A stretch of 64,000 nt of DNA, taken from contig CAJHNH020008554.1 in assembly GCA_905116865.2 (NCBI GenBank), positions 489,751 to 553,750 of the forward strand. The letters are read 5' to 3'. Source of the DNA: Candidula unifasciata. Lineage: Eukaryota; Mollusca; Gastropoda; Stylommatophora; Geomitridae. Shown in pieces: positions 63,768 to 64,000 of the stretch. The notes under the pieces were generated by a model. The model saw nothing but the letters and a program-made list of their open reading frames with translations, was not told the origin of the DNA and did not search any database. Each line of letters begins with the position of its first letter. Position 1 is the stretch's first letter. Position numbers and translations under genes: made by a program.

Positions 63768-64000
63768 TGCAGTCACTGGCTGTATACTCCATTAAAAAGT
63801 TCTGGTTTTTCATCCACTGTTGGATTTTAGTCTTATTCCAGAACCCGAGTGTTGTGTGCACATTCGTTAAACAGATCTGCCTTATTTGGATGCAGAATCT
63901 TGGTTCCTTGCCTATCAAGCACATGCACTCAAAATTTGAAGGATGCCCCCAATTAGTCAACTCCTACAAAAAGCCTTTTGGGCAAGCAGTGGGTCTATTC
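63768..64000 (+). repeat. SINE A copy, cut by window end
   Basis: GCAGTCACTGGCTGTATACTCC through GCAAGCAGTGGGTCTATTC, where the window stops. The tail presumably continues outside. Confidence 0.78.

Overview
This is a 64-kb window of animal nuclear DNA. The two recognisable host genes are split or metazoan in kind, spliceosomal GT/AG junctions are visible, and the rest is a dense mix of SINEs, LINE fragments, LTR elements, micro- and minisatellites. A lophotrochozoan, probably a gastropod mollusc such as a sea slug, is my inference from the style of the retroelements; nothing in the sequence proves it.

Host genes. (1) A single-minded (sim)-type bHLH-PAS transcription factor on the + strand. 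The exon at 2020-2167 encodes the end of the second PAS domain. The terminal exon at 7791-9924 encodes a long low-complexity C-terminal region that keeps short SIM signatures. The splice phases of the two exons fit exactly. (2) An intact single-exon TTI2 (TELO2-interacting protein 2) gene on the - strand at 59151-60722.

Most unusual structure. Both ends of the same sim intron are locally duplicated. The 3' end of the PAS exon with its 5' splice site is repeated in a 62-bp tandem array (2168-2849), and older, diverged copies follow in a ~106-bp array (to about 3215). The 3' splice site and first codons of the terminal exon are duplicated with a 122-bp period (7593-7836). Each 62-bp unit also carries an AG placed so that an 18-nt, phase-neutral microexon is formally possible.

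Layout. 1-2019: unassigned sequence, SINE fragments and (TTC)n. 2020-9924: sim exons, with an intron full of SINEs and a 34-bp minisatellite. 9925-19690: SINEs, a Ty3/gypsy pol relic, a 0.9-kb pyrimidine microsatellite and some repeat-free islands that could be regulatory. 19.9-23.8 kb: one RTE-like LINE (-) broken by a second LINE (+), SINEs and satellite expansions. 24-38 kb: SINEs, LINE tails, and a Polinton/adintovirus-like fragment at 26995-27856 with very compact viral-style gene spacing. 38181-45807: a very young LTR retrotransposon (two 751-bp LTRs, 5-bp target duplication) whose pol is gutted. 46.2-47.3 kb: CA-rich and 42-bp arrays. 47.5-58.3 kb: SINEs and LINE fragments, the best being a LINE RNase H/zinc-knuckle end (53707-55233). 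59.1-60.7 kb: TTI2. 61.3-64 kb: another LINE relic and SINEs, the last running off the end.

SINE letters used below are local names: A (about 290 bp, starts with (TTC)n, ends with a GGCCCCGGAACCCAC-type tail), B, D and E (B and D with tRNA-like heads; E shares A's tail), and C (the GGTGACACAAAGTGCC family).
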